Shown here: one piece after another, positions 8,843 to 18,743 of the stretch
How positions within the stretch are numbered: position 1 is the stretch's first letter
Layout: the number at the start of each line of letters is the position of its first letter
Assembly: GCA_020636025.1 (NCBI GenBank)
Contig: JACJYQ010000002.1
Span: 248,001 to 312,000, forward strand
DNA length: 64,000 nt
Origin: Lewinellaceae bacterium
GTDB taxonomy: Bacteria > Bacteroidota > Bacteroidia > Chitinophagales > Saprospiraceae
Reading direction: 5' to 3'
Notes under the pieces: generated by a model
Databases searched by the model: none
What the model was told of the DNA's origin: nothing
The model's input: the letters and a program-made list of their open reading frames with translations, nothing else
Translations under genes and position numbers: made by a program

Positions 8843-9970
8843 ATGATCAAGCGTATTTTAGAACAAAGCATAAGGGATAAGCTCTTCAAAGGAAAAGCAA
8901 TCCTTCTTTTTGGCCCCCGGCAGACGGGTAAAACCACACTGTTGAACGCGCTTTTTAAAAACGAACCGGGAGTAACATGGCTAAATGGCGACGATCCCGA
9001 AACCCGGATATTGCTGGAAAATGTGTCTGCCATCGGCTGGAGGCGTATTTTAGGAACCAATAAGATCCTGGTATTGGATGAAGCCCAGCGCATTGGCGAT
9101 ATTGGGCTCAAGCTCAAGTTAGTCACCGATCAGATGCCGGAAATACAGGTGGTGGCTTCCGGCTCCTCGGCCTTTGAACTGGCCAATCAGGTAAAAGAAC
9201 CGCTGACTGGCCGGAAATGGGAATTTCATTTGTTCCCCGTTTCTTTTGGTGAAATGGAGGCTCATCATGGCTTTGTAGAGGAACACCGCCGGATATCCGA
9301 ACGCCTGGTATATGGCTATTATCCGGAAGTCGTCAACCATCCGGGGGAAGAACGGGAAGTATTAAGCCAACTGGCCGATAGCTTTTTGTACAAGGATATT
9401 TTGATGTGGGAGCGCATCAAAAAACCGGAGAAACTGACCCGTTTGTTGCAGGCATTGGCTTTCCAGATGGGCAATGAAGTTTCGTATCACGAATTGGGCC
9501 AAATAGTTGATCTGGACAATCAGACGGTGGAAAACTACATCAATCTGCTGGAGCAAACCTTTATCATTTTCAGGCTGCCGCCATTGAGCCGAAACTTGCG
9601 TAAGGAGCTGAAGCGGAAACGAAAAATCTACTTTTACGATAACGGGATTCGGAATGCCATTATCGCCCAATATCAACCGCTGGAACTTCGCCAGGATATT
9701 GGCGCCTTGTGGGAAAACTGGCTGATCAGCGAACGAAAAAAAACACTTGAATATCATGGCATCCATGCCAATACATTTTTTTGGCGCACACAGGATCAGC
9801 AGGAAATTGATTATATAGAAGAACGAGATGGTAAAATGTGGGCCTATGAAATGAAATGGTCACCTAAAGCCAAACCTGCTTTTTCAAAAACATTCACGCA
9901 GGCGTATCCGGAACATGAATTGCAAGGCATCAACCGGGAGAACTATTTTGAATGGTTGGCTGGCAAATAA
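8843..9970 (+). CDS. AAA ATPase with C-terminal DUF4143
   Basis: This protein of about 375 residues has a P-loop GPRQTGKT (24-31), a Walker B strand with D78-E79, a sensor-like SGSSAFEL stretch, and a C-terminal DUF4143-type region rich in RxIYFYDNG and FFWRTQDQQEIDY motifs. The last part resembles a PD-(D/E)xK-like fold common in this family, with E...D...EMKW near the end. Family members are widespread in bacteria and archaea, often as isolated or mobile genes of unknown role. The ATG at 8843 is preferred over an upstream in-frame TTG at 8828, which lies inside the inverted repeat. It sits 14 bases before pglZ, so it may be read through into the BREX genes, but it is not a known BREX component. 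Confidence 0.85.
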   Translation: MIKRILEQSIRDKLFKGKAILLFGPRQTGKTTLLNALFKNEPGVTWLNGDDPETRILLENVSAIGWRRILGTNKILVLDEAQRIGDIGLKLKLVTDQMPEIQVVASGSSAFELANQVKEPLTGRKWEFHLFPVSFGEMEAHHGFVEEHRRISERLVYGYYPEVVNHPGEEREVLSQLADSFLYKDILMWERIKKPEKLTRLLQALAFQMGNEVSYHELGQIVDLDNQTVENYINLLEQTFIIFRLPPLSRNLRKELKRKRKIYFYDNGIRNAIIAQYQPLELRQDIGALWENWLISERKKTLEYHGIHANTFFWRTQDQQEIDYIEERDGKMWAYEMKWSPKAKPAFSKTFTQAYPEHELQGINRENYFEWLAGK

Positions 9971-9984
9971 AACCTAACTGAAAC

Positions 9985-12519
9985 ATGTTACAGGAGAAAA
10001 TCGAAAAATATTTCCGCCAATACCCCGGGCTTCGGGTGTTGTTCTTTTTTGACGAACAGGAAGAGTTTCGAAAGGATCTGGAGTCGCTGGATCTGCCAGG
10101 CATCCAGAAACTGGTTTGGGAAAACAATGACTTCTACCTAAAAACCCGCTTGCACGGAGATCTGCGCACAGAAAAAATCTTGCTGTATTTGCCGAAAGCT
10201 GCGCCGCGTGACAATAAAGCTTTTCATGCTTTTCCGCTGCTAGGGTTATTATTAGCCAACAAAGAGCTCGCCCTGGATGATGTCGGCGAATTTCTGGATG
10301 AATTTCAGCTAAAAAGGCAGCATAAGAAACTAGCCGGCAAGTATATGCGGGAGTTGAAACATGCGACTGTGAAGGATGTTTGTCGCCCTGTATTGACAGC
10401 TGCCAATTTTGAGGAAAAGAATCTGGTGCAAGGCTTGATTTCGTCGTTTTTGCGGTTTACAAGCATCATGCCATGGAGCATCCTCCTGGGAAAATTGCTT
10501 ACGCTCACCTTGCCTTCGCAAGAGGAAGAACTAAGCAGATTCCAGAACAAAGTGGAAGACAACCAACTTCTTGAATTCATACACGAAAAGACACACGACT
10601 ATTTTGGAGAGCGATTAGGAGATTTATCCAAAGACAGCCTGCTCAACCTACTCCGTAAGGTTTACTACAACCGGATGACTCAAAACTTAAGGCTTAGCAG
10701 CAACGATCCCTACAAGGCTTTGCGGATGGATGGCTCTACGCTGGTGTTTTTCAACAGTTTTTTACAGGAAGCATCAAACAACCGTCGGATACAGGAAAAA
10801 CTGGAAGAGGCACTGTATTTGGTGAAAAATGATATTCAAAGCCAAAAACTGATTGAAGCCTACGGCCAGGACGTAACATTCAACTGGTATCCGGAAGATA
10901 TGCTTTGGAATCTGATAGAAGCAGAACTTTCCAATCTTCACATAAACCCGGCTGGCAGCATCGAGCGCCTGGAATCTCTAAGCCTGCAAGAAGATTTGTC
11001 AAAAGCACTGGCCGAAACCCTTCAGTTTCTGATCCAGTCAGCTCGAATGTTCCAACAAATCAAGAGCATAAAGAGCTATATCCTGGATACACCGGACTTA
11101 TACATCTCAACCTATACCAATGAATGGATGCTGGTAGATACCGCCTACCGTAAAGCAATCCGGCATTATCGACATGGAAATATGGAAGATGCCAAAGCAC
11201 GATTGAATCTCGATCCCGTTATAAATGAAGTAAATGCGGCCTACGATCAGCATTTAGATACTATGAACCGTGAATGGCTCAAGTGTTTGAATCAATACGA
11301 TTTTGATTACCAAAAAATCCGGGCACCCAAGCAATACGATTTCTACAAAACAGAAGTAGAACCTTACGAGCAAAAAGTCGTGGTCATTATTTCCGATGGT
11401 CTTCGCTATGAGGCTGCAATAGAATTGTTAAACATGCTGCATGGCGACCCGAAAAACACCGCTGATATTCGGTATCAACTGGCTTCCATTCCTTCCAAAA
11501 CCAGTATTGGTATGGCCCAGCTTTTACCAGCTAGTGAATTAAGCTTTGAAGATGGAAATATTTCAATTGAAGGGATCAAAACAGAAGGCATTTCAAACCG
11601 TCATCAAATTCTGAGCCTGAAAAATCCCGAAGCATTTGGAACCCAATATTCTTCCTTTCGGAATAAATCCCAGGAAGAGCTTCGGGAAATATTTAAAAAC
11701 AAGCTTGTGTATGTTTACCATGATGTAATTGATGCACGCGGCGACAAAAGTGTTTCAGAAGACAGAACATTTTTGGCGGTGGAAGAGACTCTGGAGGAGT
11801 TAAAGAAGTTTATAAAATCTCTGCACGCAACCTACAATGTGGCACGGGTACTTGTTACAGCCGACCACGGGTTTTTATATCAGGACCGCACTATTGAAGA
11901 AAAAGACAAAGAGACAAGTCCTAACGGCAAGGCGCTTCAGAACCATAACCGATTTGAAATTTCCAAAGAGCAAGATGCGGTATCGATGGGGTATAAACTC
12001 CCCTTGTCGGCTACTACAAAATTTAAGGATGATTGGTTTGTGACCATTCCTCAGTCGATTAACAGATATAAACTACAAGGTGTAGGGCATCAATATGTGC
12101 ATGGAGGCGGCAGTTTACAAGAGTTGGTTGTACCAATCATAGATAGCTCTCGCAAACGTCAGGAGATCGCCCAAAAGGTAATGCCGACTCTGTTACAGCG
12201 CGGTCAATTGCGAATAATATCCAATATCCTGCGGGTTCAAATTTTGCAAACCAACAAAGTGTCCCGATTCGAAAAAGAAATTTCCATCAATATCGGCTTG
12301 TACAAAGACCTGGAGCTGGTTAGCAATGAACAAACGCTTTTGCTGAACTCCACAGAGGAAGCACCGAGTGAACGCTTACACCGTATTGATCTCACCCTCA
12401 AGCCTGTAGCGGCCAAGGAATCCTTCCTCAAGTTGAAAATATTTGATGTAGATGATAAATTAAACCCACTCATAGAAGAAGTGGTGCAAAACAGCACCCT
12501 CATCCAAACCGATTTTTAA
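9985..12519 (+). CDS. pglZ: PglZ, BREX alkaline-phosphatase-superfamily protein
   Basis: The 844-residue product is a type A PglZ, a conserved core BREX protein. The C-terminal half holds the alkaline-phosphatase-like core: D471 in VVVIISDGLRYEAA (nucleophile/metal region) and D627-H628 in VTADHGFLY, the usual metal-binding pair. The N-terminal ~450 residues are helical with no catalytic motif. PglZ is needed for BREX methylation and defence and acts as a metal-dependent nuclease/phosphodiesterase in reported systems. It is followed after one base by brxL, so these two form an operon. The normal neighbour pglX is 5.2 kb upstream, beyond the inserted genes. Confidence 0.95.
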   Translation: MLQEKIEKYFRQYPGLRVLFFFDEQEEFRKDLESLDLPGIQKLVWENNDFYLKTRLHGDLRTEKILLYLPKAAPRDNKAFHAFPLLGLLLANKELALDDVGEFLDEFQLKRQHKKLAGKYMRELKHATVKDVCRPVLTAANFEEKNLVQGLISSFLRFTSIMPWSILLGKLLTLTLPSQEEELSRFQNKVEDNQLLEFIHEKTHDYFGERLGDLSKDSLLNLLRKVYYNRMTQNLRLSSNDPYKALRMDGSTLVFFNSFLQEASNNRRIQEKLEEALYLVKNDIQSQKLIEAYGQDVTFNWYPEDMLWNLIEAELSNLHINPAGSIERLESLSLQEDLSKALAETLQFLIQSARMFQQIKSIKSYILDTPDLYISTYTNEWMLVDTAYRKAIRHYRHGNMEDAKARLNLDPVINEVNAAYDQHLDTMNREWLKCLNQYDFDYQKIRAPKQYDFYKTEVEPYEQKVVVIISDGLRYEAAIELLNMLHGDPKNTADIRYQLASIPSKTSIGMAQLLPASELSFEDGNISIEGIKTEGISNRHQILSLKNPEAFGTQYSSFRNKSQEELREIFKNKLVYVYHDVIDARGDKSVSEDRTFLAVEETLEELKKFIKSLHATYNVARVLVTADHGFLYQDRTIEEKDKETSPNGKALQNHNRFEISKEQDAVSMGYKLPLSATTKFKDDWFVTIPQSINRYKLQGVGHQYVHGGGSLQELVVPIIDSSRKRQEIAQKVMPTLLQRGQLRIISNILRVQILQTNKVSRFEKEISINIGLYKDLELVSNEQTLLLNSTEEAPSERLHRIDLTLKPVAAKESFLKLKIFDVDDKLNPLIEEVVQNSTLIQTDF

Positions 12520-12520
12520 T

Positions 12521-14527
12521 ATGGATTTGAAAGAAAAAACACTGGCTCATTTCGAGGGCAAAGTGGTGCGCAAAGACCTGACCTACAAAGTCAAGGGTAA
12601 CGCTGTTGTACCTACCTATGTATTGGAGTACTTATTGGGACAATACTGTGCGATAGATGACGAGGATATCATAGAAAAAGGCATTGAAAAAGTAAAAGAG
12701 ATTATAACCAACAACTATGTCCATCGAAGCGAATCTGAAATCGTAAAAGCAAAGATTCGGGATTCAGGGCAGTTCAAGATTATTGACAAGATAAATGTCT
12801 CCTTAAACGATAGGGATAATATTTACGAAGCTGAATTTTCCAATTTAGGACTTCACCATGTTCCGATTGCGGATAGCATGGTAAAAGACAACCAAAAACT
12901 GTTAAGCGGTGGAGGGGTCTGGTGTATTTTGGAAATTGGCTATAGCCATGCTGCCGACACAAGAGTTCGATGGATAATAATGGATATCAATCCTATTCAG
13001 GTGTCCAATATTCAACTTGAAGAGTATTTGGAAAACCGCAAGCATTTCACCACAGATGAATGGCTGGATTTATTAATGCACAGTATTGGATTAAATCCGG
13101 AATACTTTAACCGCCGAGGCAAGTTTATACAGATATCCCGCCTAATCCCACATGTAGAAAATAACTTCAACTTCATTGAGCTTGGCCCTAAGGGTACTGG
13201 TAAATCCCATGTTTTTTCCGAGCTATCGCCTCACGGGGTTTTGGTATCCGGTGGAGATGTTTCCAAAGCTCGCCTTTTTGTCAACAACTCAGGCGAAAAG
13301 ATTGGCCTTGTCGGGTATTGGGATGTGGTAGCCATGGACGAGTTCGAGCAGGAAAAAGGGGCCAAACGAACCGATGGAGATCTGGTAAAAATCCTTCAAA
13401 ACTATATGGCCAACCAATCTTTCAACAGGGGAAAGGAAACCTATCAAGCCACTGCTTCCATGGTATTTGTAGGCAACACAAAACATACTGTGCCGTACAT
13501 GCTTAAAAATACTCACTTGTTTGAATCCATCCCTGATGGATATATAAAAGGTGCTTTTCTGGATCGCATGCACTTATACATCCCAGGTTGGGAAGTACGC
13601 ATTTTGAAAAACGAAGTATTCTCCACGGAGTACGGTTTTATCGTAGATTATTTAGCTGAGATATTACGGGAATTAAGGAAAGCTGATTACAGCGGAATCC
13701 TCGATAAATATGTGGAATTACACGGCTCATTGTCAACTCGCGATAAAACCGCAATCCGCAAATCTTTTTCAGGCCTGGCTAAACTGCTTTATCCTCACCG
13801 GGAAATGAATCAAGAGGAGGTTGTTGAATTGTTGAATTTTGCGATTGAGGGCAGAAAGCGGGTAAAAGACCAATTGTATATCATAGACGAAACTTTTCGC
13901 AATGAACCGGTGGAGTTTACCTACATCCTAAAATCAAACAAACAATCCTATGCGCCAGAAGCGCTGGAAAAGTTGAATCTCGCCACGGCCAAAGCAGACC
14001 GTTTAAGTGAAGAAGAGGAATTGGAGGAGTCCTTAACACATGAATCAGCGATAAATCTAACGCCACACCAAACCATTATTCAGGACAACCAGACCGGGGT
14101 TTCTTACCGAAAACTTTTTGCAGATTACTTGAAAGGGGCTTCAAAAATCAGTATTCAGGATCCTTATATCCGGCTACCTTATCAGTTTAAAAACCTGTTG
14201 GAATTCTGCATTATGCTAGCCAACAATAAGGATCCAGAGGACGAAATTAGTTTGGAAGTTGTTTCATGGAATAGCGTGGAATACCAGCCATCTTCTGTCT
14301 CCAGTTTTGAAGAGCTTCAGGAAAGTGTCAAAGACCTGGGTATCCAGTTTACATTCATGATGCAGGACACTCACGATCGCTTTATATGGGCTGACAATGG
14401 ATGGAAAATTACGCTTGGGCGCGGGTTGGATATTTTTGAGAAAACCGAGGGGCGATTTAATGTAGCAGATTTGGATCAAAATTTGCGGCGTTGTAAGGCG
14501 TGTGAGGTGACTTATTTGCGGGTGTGA
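12521..14527 (+). CDS. brxL: BrxL, BREX Lon-related AAA+ protein
   Basis: This 668-residue protein carries the AAA+ P-loop GPKGTGKS (222-229), a Walker B AMDEFEQ with D273-E274, and the family stretch PHGVLVSGGDVSKA. BrxL is the last core gene of type 1 BREX; it assembles into ring-shaped DNA-binding oligomers and is required for phage exclusion, though not for host methylation. Length is normal. It starts one base after the pglZ stop. The C-terminal ~150 residues correspond to the Lon-related region, where a Ser-Lys protease dyad is not obvious to me. The next gene starts 56 bases downstream with no clear terminator between them. Confidence 0.93.
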   Translation: MDLKEKTLAHFEGKVVRKDLTYKVKGNAVVPTYVLEYLLGQYCAIDDEDIIEKGIEKVKEIITNNYVHRSESEIVKAKIRDSGQFKIIDKINVSLNDRDNIYEAEFSNLGLHHVPIADSMVKDNQKLLSGGGVWCILEIGYSHAADTRVRWIIMDINPIQVSNIQLEEYLENRKHFTTDEWLDLLMHSIGLNPEYFNRRGKFIQISRLIPHVENNFNFIELGPKGTGKSHVFSELSPHGVLVSGGDVSKARLFVNNSGEKIGLVGYWDVVAMDEFEQEKGAKRTDGDLVKILQNYMANQSFNRGKETYQATASMVFVGNTKHTVPYMLKNTHLFESIPDGYIKGAFLDRMHLYIPGWEVRILKNEVFSTEYGFIVDYLAEILRELRKADYSGILDKYVELHGSLSTRDKTAIRKSFSGLAKLLYPHREMNQEEVVELLNFAIEGRKRVKDQLYIIDETFRNEPVEFTYILKSNKQSYAPEALEKLNLATAKADRLSEEEELEESLTHESAINLTPHQTIIQDNQTGVSYRKLFADYLKGASKISIQDPYIRLPYQFKNLLEFCIMLANNKDPEDEISLEVVSWNSVEYQPSSVSSFEELQESVKDLGIQFTFMMQDTHDRFIWADNGWKITLGRGLDIFEKTEGRFNVADLDQNLRRCKACEVTYLRV

Positions 14528-14583
14528 TGCTTATAAGAGGCCTCATCTTTTAATCAGTTCAAGTTTTTCAAAAATAATAATTG

Positions 14584-16050
14584 ATGCAAACAATAACACA
14601 GATACTTGTGGATTACTCGGGTAGTATGGAACACAAAATTGAGTTTGCTAAGCGGTTAATTATTGAAGAAGTTATTCCAGCCTTGGATTTTTCTTATAAA
14701 ATAGGTGTGAAAACTTTTTATTCTTCAGATAGAAAACCTAATTTTATAGAAGTCTTGCCACTCAATATTGTAAACAGAGAAGACTTAGATTCAGCAATTA
14801 AAAATATCGGTAAGCCTAATGGTGGCACACCAATAGCAGCCGCCATAAAAAATTCATTTGATGAATTAAGTGAATACCCAGCATATGATAAGAGGATTAT
14901 TCTTATCACTGATGGCCAAGAAACAGATGGAGGAGATTATGAAGCTGAAGCTAAAAAAGCTGGAGAAAATGGTGTTTATTGCCAAATCCATATAATTGGG
15001 CTCGGCTTGGATGCGACTCAACTCACAAAAGCAAATACCATTAGTAGCATCACCCATGGTACAGTCAGTAATATCAAAGATACCAATACCTCAAAATATG
15101 AAAAATCCATAATACAAAACCATCTTTCAAATTTTACTTCTGCTATTAAAAACCCTCAAGCTACACAAAGTGCGAATAGTAGTGTTGTTGAAAAAGAAAC
15201 TACATCAGCCTTTGGATCAGAAACCTCAATAGAACGTATAGACCCTGCATCAAATAAAGTTGGTAATCCTCCGATTTTTGCTCAAGATTCGTCAGAAACA
15301 ATAAGTTCATCTAATCATATTGAACCTCCAAGTGAACCTAATTCAAATGAATTAATTGACCTAAAAACTGAATCAAATGCTGAAGTAATTGTATCCGATT
15401 TAGTATCAACAATCATACCTGAAACAACGAATCAAGACGTTCATAATAGTTCTACTATAGCCAATAGTGGGTTACAATCAGATAACCTGACCCTTGAGAA
15501 AAGCCATTCTTTTAGTGACCTTGATTTCTCTTTGATTAGTGGGTTATTTAATGCTGTTCTTAAAAGGATGGATGAACTATTTAATGAGTTAAGAGTCCTC
15601 AAAGCAGAGATTTCTAAAGAGGGAGAAGAAAAAGCAAATTTACTCACATCAGAATTAGAAAATAAAGAAGCTCATGAACTTGTATCTAATCTTCTATTTA
15701 GTCGATATGGTGACCGCATTGAATATTCAAATGAAAATGGAGTAAATCGACTTTATAAAGTTTTTTTTAAGGTTGGAGAACAAGTTGAATATCATATCCT
15801 TTGTAAAACAATTCATGCGGATTTAAAATCCTTTTCTCTTACTAAGATGGAATGGAGACTTTTCCTAAATAATACTAAAAACACTCAGGTTTATTTAGTA
15901 TTTCCAAAGGAAAGTGAGCATGAGTATTTACTAGTGGACAATTTATTAGACTGGATCATGAGAGGTAAACTTTTACCATATTTAAATGAAAGTGCAACAA
16001 TACAGCCTGGGAGAGTGTACTTAACTTTGGATAATAGTATTCATTATTAG
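14584..16050 (+). CDS. von Willebrand A protein with DUF3883-like C-terminus
   Basis: The 488-residue protein starts with a vWA domain (about 1-190) holding a complete MIDAS metal site: D10-Y-S-G-S, T82 in GGTPIAAA and D110 in LITDGQE. A Ser/Thr/Asn-rich linker follows (~190-310), then a probable coiled coil (~316-360). The last ~125 residues look like the DUF3883 fold (FSLTKMEWRLFLNN, then a YLVF strand), but the expected VKG-type catalytic-looking core reads ILCKTI, so any nuclease function may be lost. The ATG at 14584 is chosen over the TTG before it. It follows brxL on the same strand and may be a BREX-linked accessory. Base use is AT-rich compared with brxL. The vWA call is firm; the tail is tentative. 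Confidence 0.7.
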   Translation: MQTITQILVDYSGSMEHKIEFAKRLIIEEVIPALDFSYKIGVKTFYSSDRKPNFIEVLPLNIVNREDLDSAIKNIGKPNGGTPIAAAIKNSFDELSEYPAYDKRIILITDGQETDGGDYEAEAKKAGENGVYCQIHIIGLGLDATQLTKANTISSITHGTVSNIKDTNTSKYEKSIIQNHLSNFTSAIKNPQATQSANSSVVEKETTSAFGSETSIERIDPASNKVGNPPIFAQDSSETISSSNHIEPPSEPNSNELIDLKTESNAEVIVSDLVSTIIPETTNQDVHNSSTIANSGLQSDNLTLEKSHSFSDLDFSLISGLFNAVLKRMDELFNELRVLKAEISKEGEEKANLLTSELENKEAHELVSNLLFSRYGDRIEYSNENGVNRLYKVFFKVGEQVEYHILCKTIHADLKSFSLTKMEWRLFLNNTKNTQVYLVFPKESEHEYLLVDNLLDWIMRGKLLPYLNESATIQPGRVYLTLDNSIHY

Positions 16051-16121
16051 CTAAAGCAAATCAATTAAATTATTTTGATTAATCTGATAAGTATAATGAC
16101 ACTTTATTTATAAGCACAAAT

Positions 16122-16565
16122 ATGAACAACCCAACCAAAGATTTTCTTCTAAGATTTATCCAAGGCATTTCAAATAACTCAATATTTGAAGTGCTAAAAG
16201 AAGTAATTGAGAGCAGCTTTTTTGCCAAAAAAGTTGCTGAAAAGACTGGATTAATGCCTGTTTGGGCGATTTATTACATTCATACTTCTCAGTTGGGAAA
16301 CCGTCATAAAACCCAAATAGTGAAGGCTTTCAAAAACGGTAAAGGAGCTGCCGACTTTATTTATTCGCAGGCTTTGGCAGGTAAGCCTGTCAATAATTAT
16401 AGTCTTGAAATAATCTTTATAGATCAAGCATCTGAAGAATTATATTACTCTACGAGACAAAATACGATTGGGTATTGGAATTATTATGAATATTATTCAA
16501 ATAAAGAAACAGCGGCAGCAAGTGCTAGTGATAACATTAAAATTGAGCAAGTAGTGATTGAATAG
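16122..16565 (+). CDS. Unknown 147-residue protein
   Basis: I do not recognise this protein. It is soluble-looking, with a helical N-terminal half (residues 1-85) and a later Tyr-rich strand region (IGYWNYYEYY, ~136 from the gene's own start at about residues 116-125), ending in an Ala/Ser-rich tail. It has no signal peptide or membrane segment. It lies 71 bases after the vWA gene on the same strand and shares its AT-rich base use, so the two may be one transferred unit. Confidence 0.55.
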   Translation: MNNPTKDFLLRFIQGISNNSIFEVLKEVIESSFFAKKVAEKTGLMPVWAIYYIHTSQLGNRHKTQIVKAFKNGKGAADFIYSQALAGKPVNNYSLEIIFIDQASEELYYSTRQNTIGYWNYYEYYSNKETAAASASDNIKIEQVVIE

Positions 16566-17019
16566 AATGCTGTTTATTATTCTTGAAAAAGTTTAGCGCT
16601 CAAAACCAAAGAACATTTCAAGCTACTCCAGGCGGAAGTGATTGGGTGCTATTGGGCCCTGATCCATTAGTTGTTCCGGCATGCGCGAAAAGGTAGGTCT
16701 AAAACTGAATTTTAGGTGATCACCTGCATTAACTGATCATTTGATCGATAACCCATAAAAAATATTCAAAAACTTCCCATATTTGTTGTTGTACTTTAAT
16801 ACCCTCAAAACTGAGCAAAAACCTGATAATCCGCCCGCCTTTGCACATCCCACCGATAATCAGGTAATCATCATTCATGTTGTCAATAAACCTTTTTCCT
16901 GCAATAAACCTTGCAGGAGGTAGTCCTCATTTGTCTTCCGATTGTACCGATTTCGAGCCGAATGCCGGTAAATAGAATCGTCATTTGAGCCTATTGGAAA
17001 CCTTCAAATTTTTGACAGC
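16566..17019. other. 454-base gap with gene debris
   Basis: No intact gene is seen. The first ~130 bases contain a reading frame that looks like a broken gene start (listed separately). The rest, including several short Ts and As runs and a CCTGCAATAAACCTTGCAGG hairpin at about 16898-16918, has no recognised feature. The segment marks the border between the AT-rich vWA pair and the next gene. Confidence 0.4.
16583..16696 (+). pseudogene. Possible 5' fragment of a secreted-protein gene
   Basis: A frame from 16583 to the stop at 16694-16696 reads LKKFSAQNQRTF followed by GGSDWVLLGPDP, which looks like the region after a signal peptide. The start codon and the hydrophobic core (ATGCTGTTTATTATT at 16567) are in a different frame, so a one-base frameshift plus early stop would be needed. 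It is too short to assign to a family and could be chance. Confidence 0.25.
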
Positions 17020-18660
17020 ATGAAAGCGATAAAACTATGTTTGCTGATCATGTGCACCCATGTGTTTACACTTTGGTCACAAACCAGAAGCTTTGGCACC
17101 TTGCCCCTGGCGCAAAAACCTGGCGCCATATCCGTAAACGGCGCAAAAATTGAAGACACGGAAGAATATCGGCAAGCCCTCAAGGTGTACAATAAACTTG
17201 TCGCCGCCCGTGGTGATTTTCGCTATCCTGTTCCCACTTTCGCTCTGTGCCGGGAAATGAGATCCGTAGCCTACGTGAACTACGACCACCTGGAAATTAC
17301 GCTGGAAGAAAAGGCCATGGAGGTATGCAAAACTTTTGGACCCGACGCCGAAGCCGCCATTGCCTTTTTACTTGGCCACGAACTTACCCATTACTACGAA
17401 AAACACGCCTGGCAGCGCGGATTTGCCGCCGAGTTTAAAGACTTGCCCATCGGTGTTACGATCGACAGTCTTTTCGACGATGTAGCACACGAAACAGAGG
17501 CCGACTACCTGGGCGGTTTTCTGGCCTACTCTGCGGGATATGGACTTTTTGATAAAGGCGCTGAACTGATCCAAAGGATATACAAAGCATACAATTTACC
17601 GGAAAAATTGAACGGCTATCCATCCATGTCTGACCGGCAGGCACTCACAACCAGGACAGCTCAACAACTCAAACAACTGGTGGATGTATTTGAAATGGCG
17701 AACATGCTAACCGCCATTGGTCATTACACAGAAGCTTATGAATATTACCGGTATGTGCTCATGCAGTACCAAAGCCGGGAGCTCTACAACAACCTGGGCG
17801 TAACGGCTGTAATGGAGGCCATCAATAAGTATTTTGAGGAAAAGGAACTGAAATACCGGTATCCCATTCAGCTGGATATGGAAACAACCCTGGTCCATGG
17901 ATATGGCACTGTGGATGCCAGAAACGTACTTTTAAACCAGGCGCTGCTACACTTTGATGCCGCCATCAGCATGGACCCAAATTATGCTCCTGCCTATCTC
18001 AATAAAGCCTGCACTTATGCCTTGATGGGAGATACCCTGCGCGCGCGGTTCTTTGCCGAAAATGAAGCCAAACCAGCAGCTCTTCGCGGTGATTATCCAA
18101 AGACGCTTATAGATGTGGATATCCTGATCGGAATTCTGGAAACCAAAGGAGGCAATAAAGAACAGGCTAGACAACTATTCCAAATGGCTGCCGATTCAGG
18201 AAGCGCTTTGGCAGCATACAACCTGTCAATGCTGAACAGGGAAAAATCGGTACCTGAGGAAATGAAGCTCAGCATCAGCATACCAAAAGTGGAGAAAATC
18301 GATGGCCAATCCATGAAAGATGTAGCCGCAAATATGCTGGTCGATTACGACAAGATCATTAGGTTAAGTCAATATCTGGTGTTCTACCAAAACCCCAAAC
18401 AAGGTCCTCAGTCAAAACTGTTCGCCAGCAAAAACAAGCAGACTGGTGAGGTCACGAAATTCCACATTACCAATGCCAGTTACACAGGCCAAACCGCCAG
18501 GGGCATTGGCATAGGCGCCGGGCGGAATGAACTCATTCAGGCTTATGGAGAACCCAGGCGGAGTGTGGAGACGCCGCGAAGCCAGATACTGGTGTATCCG
18601 AATGTGCTGTTTGTGTTGGGGCGGGGGGATCGAGTGGAGAGTTGGGGGACGTATGAGTAA
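17020..18660 (+). CDS. Secreted M48-like zinc metallopeptidase with TPRs
   Basis: The 546-residue protein begins with a signal peptide (cut near SQ at residues 20-21). The zinc site is complete: H120-E-L-T-H124, with E160-A-D162 in TEADYLGG as the third-ligand motif, as in M48-type gluzincins. Residues ~210-400 are helical repeats of the TPR kind (AYLNKACTYALMGD, AAYNLSMLN). The C-terminal ~70 residues form a small beta domain (GIGIGAGRNELIQAYGEPRR) seen in other exported proteins, of unknown role. It is probably a periplasmic or outer-membrane-facing protease with a protein-interaction scaffold. It stands alone, converging on the membrane-protein operon that ends 84 bases away. Confidence 0.7.
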   Translation: MKAIKLCLLIMCTHVFTLWSQTRSFGTLPLAQKPGAISVNGAKIEDTEEYRQALKVYNKLVAARGDFRYPVPTFALCREMRSVAYVNYDHLEITLEEKAMEVCKTFGPDAEAAIAFLLGHELTHYYEKHAWQRGFAAEFKDLPIGVTIDSLFDDVAHETEADYLGGFLAYSAGYGLFDKGAELIQRIYKAYNLPEKLNGYPSMSDRQALTTRTAQQLKQLVDVFEMANMLTAIGHYTEAYEYYRYVLMQYQSRELYNNLGVTAVMEAINKYFEEKELKYRYPIQLDMETTLVHGYGTVDARNVLLNQALLHFDAAISMDPNYAPAYLNKACTYALMGDTLRARFFAENEAKPAALRGDYPKTLIDVDILIGILETKGGNKEQARQLFQMAADSGSALAAYNLSMLNREKSVPEEMKLSISIPKVEKIDGQSMKDVAANMLVDYDKIIRLSQYLVFYQNPKQGPQSKLFASKNKQTGEVTKFHITNASYTGQTARGIGIGAGRNELIQAYGEPRRSVETPRSQILVYPNVLFVLGRGDRVESWGTYE

Positions 18661-18743
18661 ACATCTCACTCGGCCTAATTTGGAGATTATTATTCTGTAC
18701 ATTTTTAATAATCGGTCATGCCATTAAATCTCATCTAAACCTA

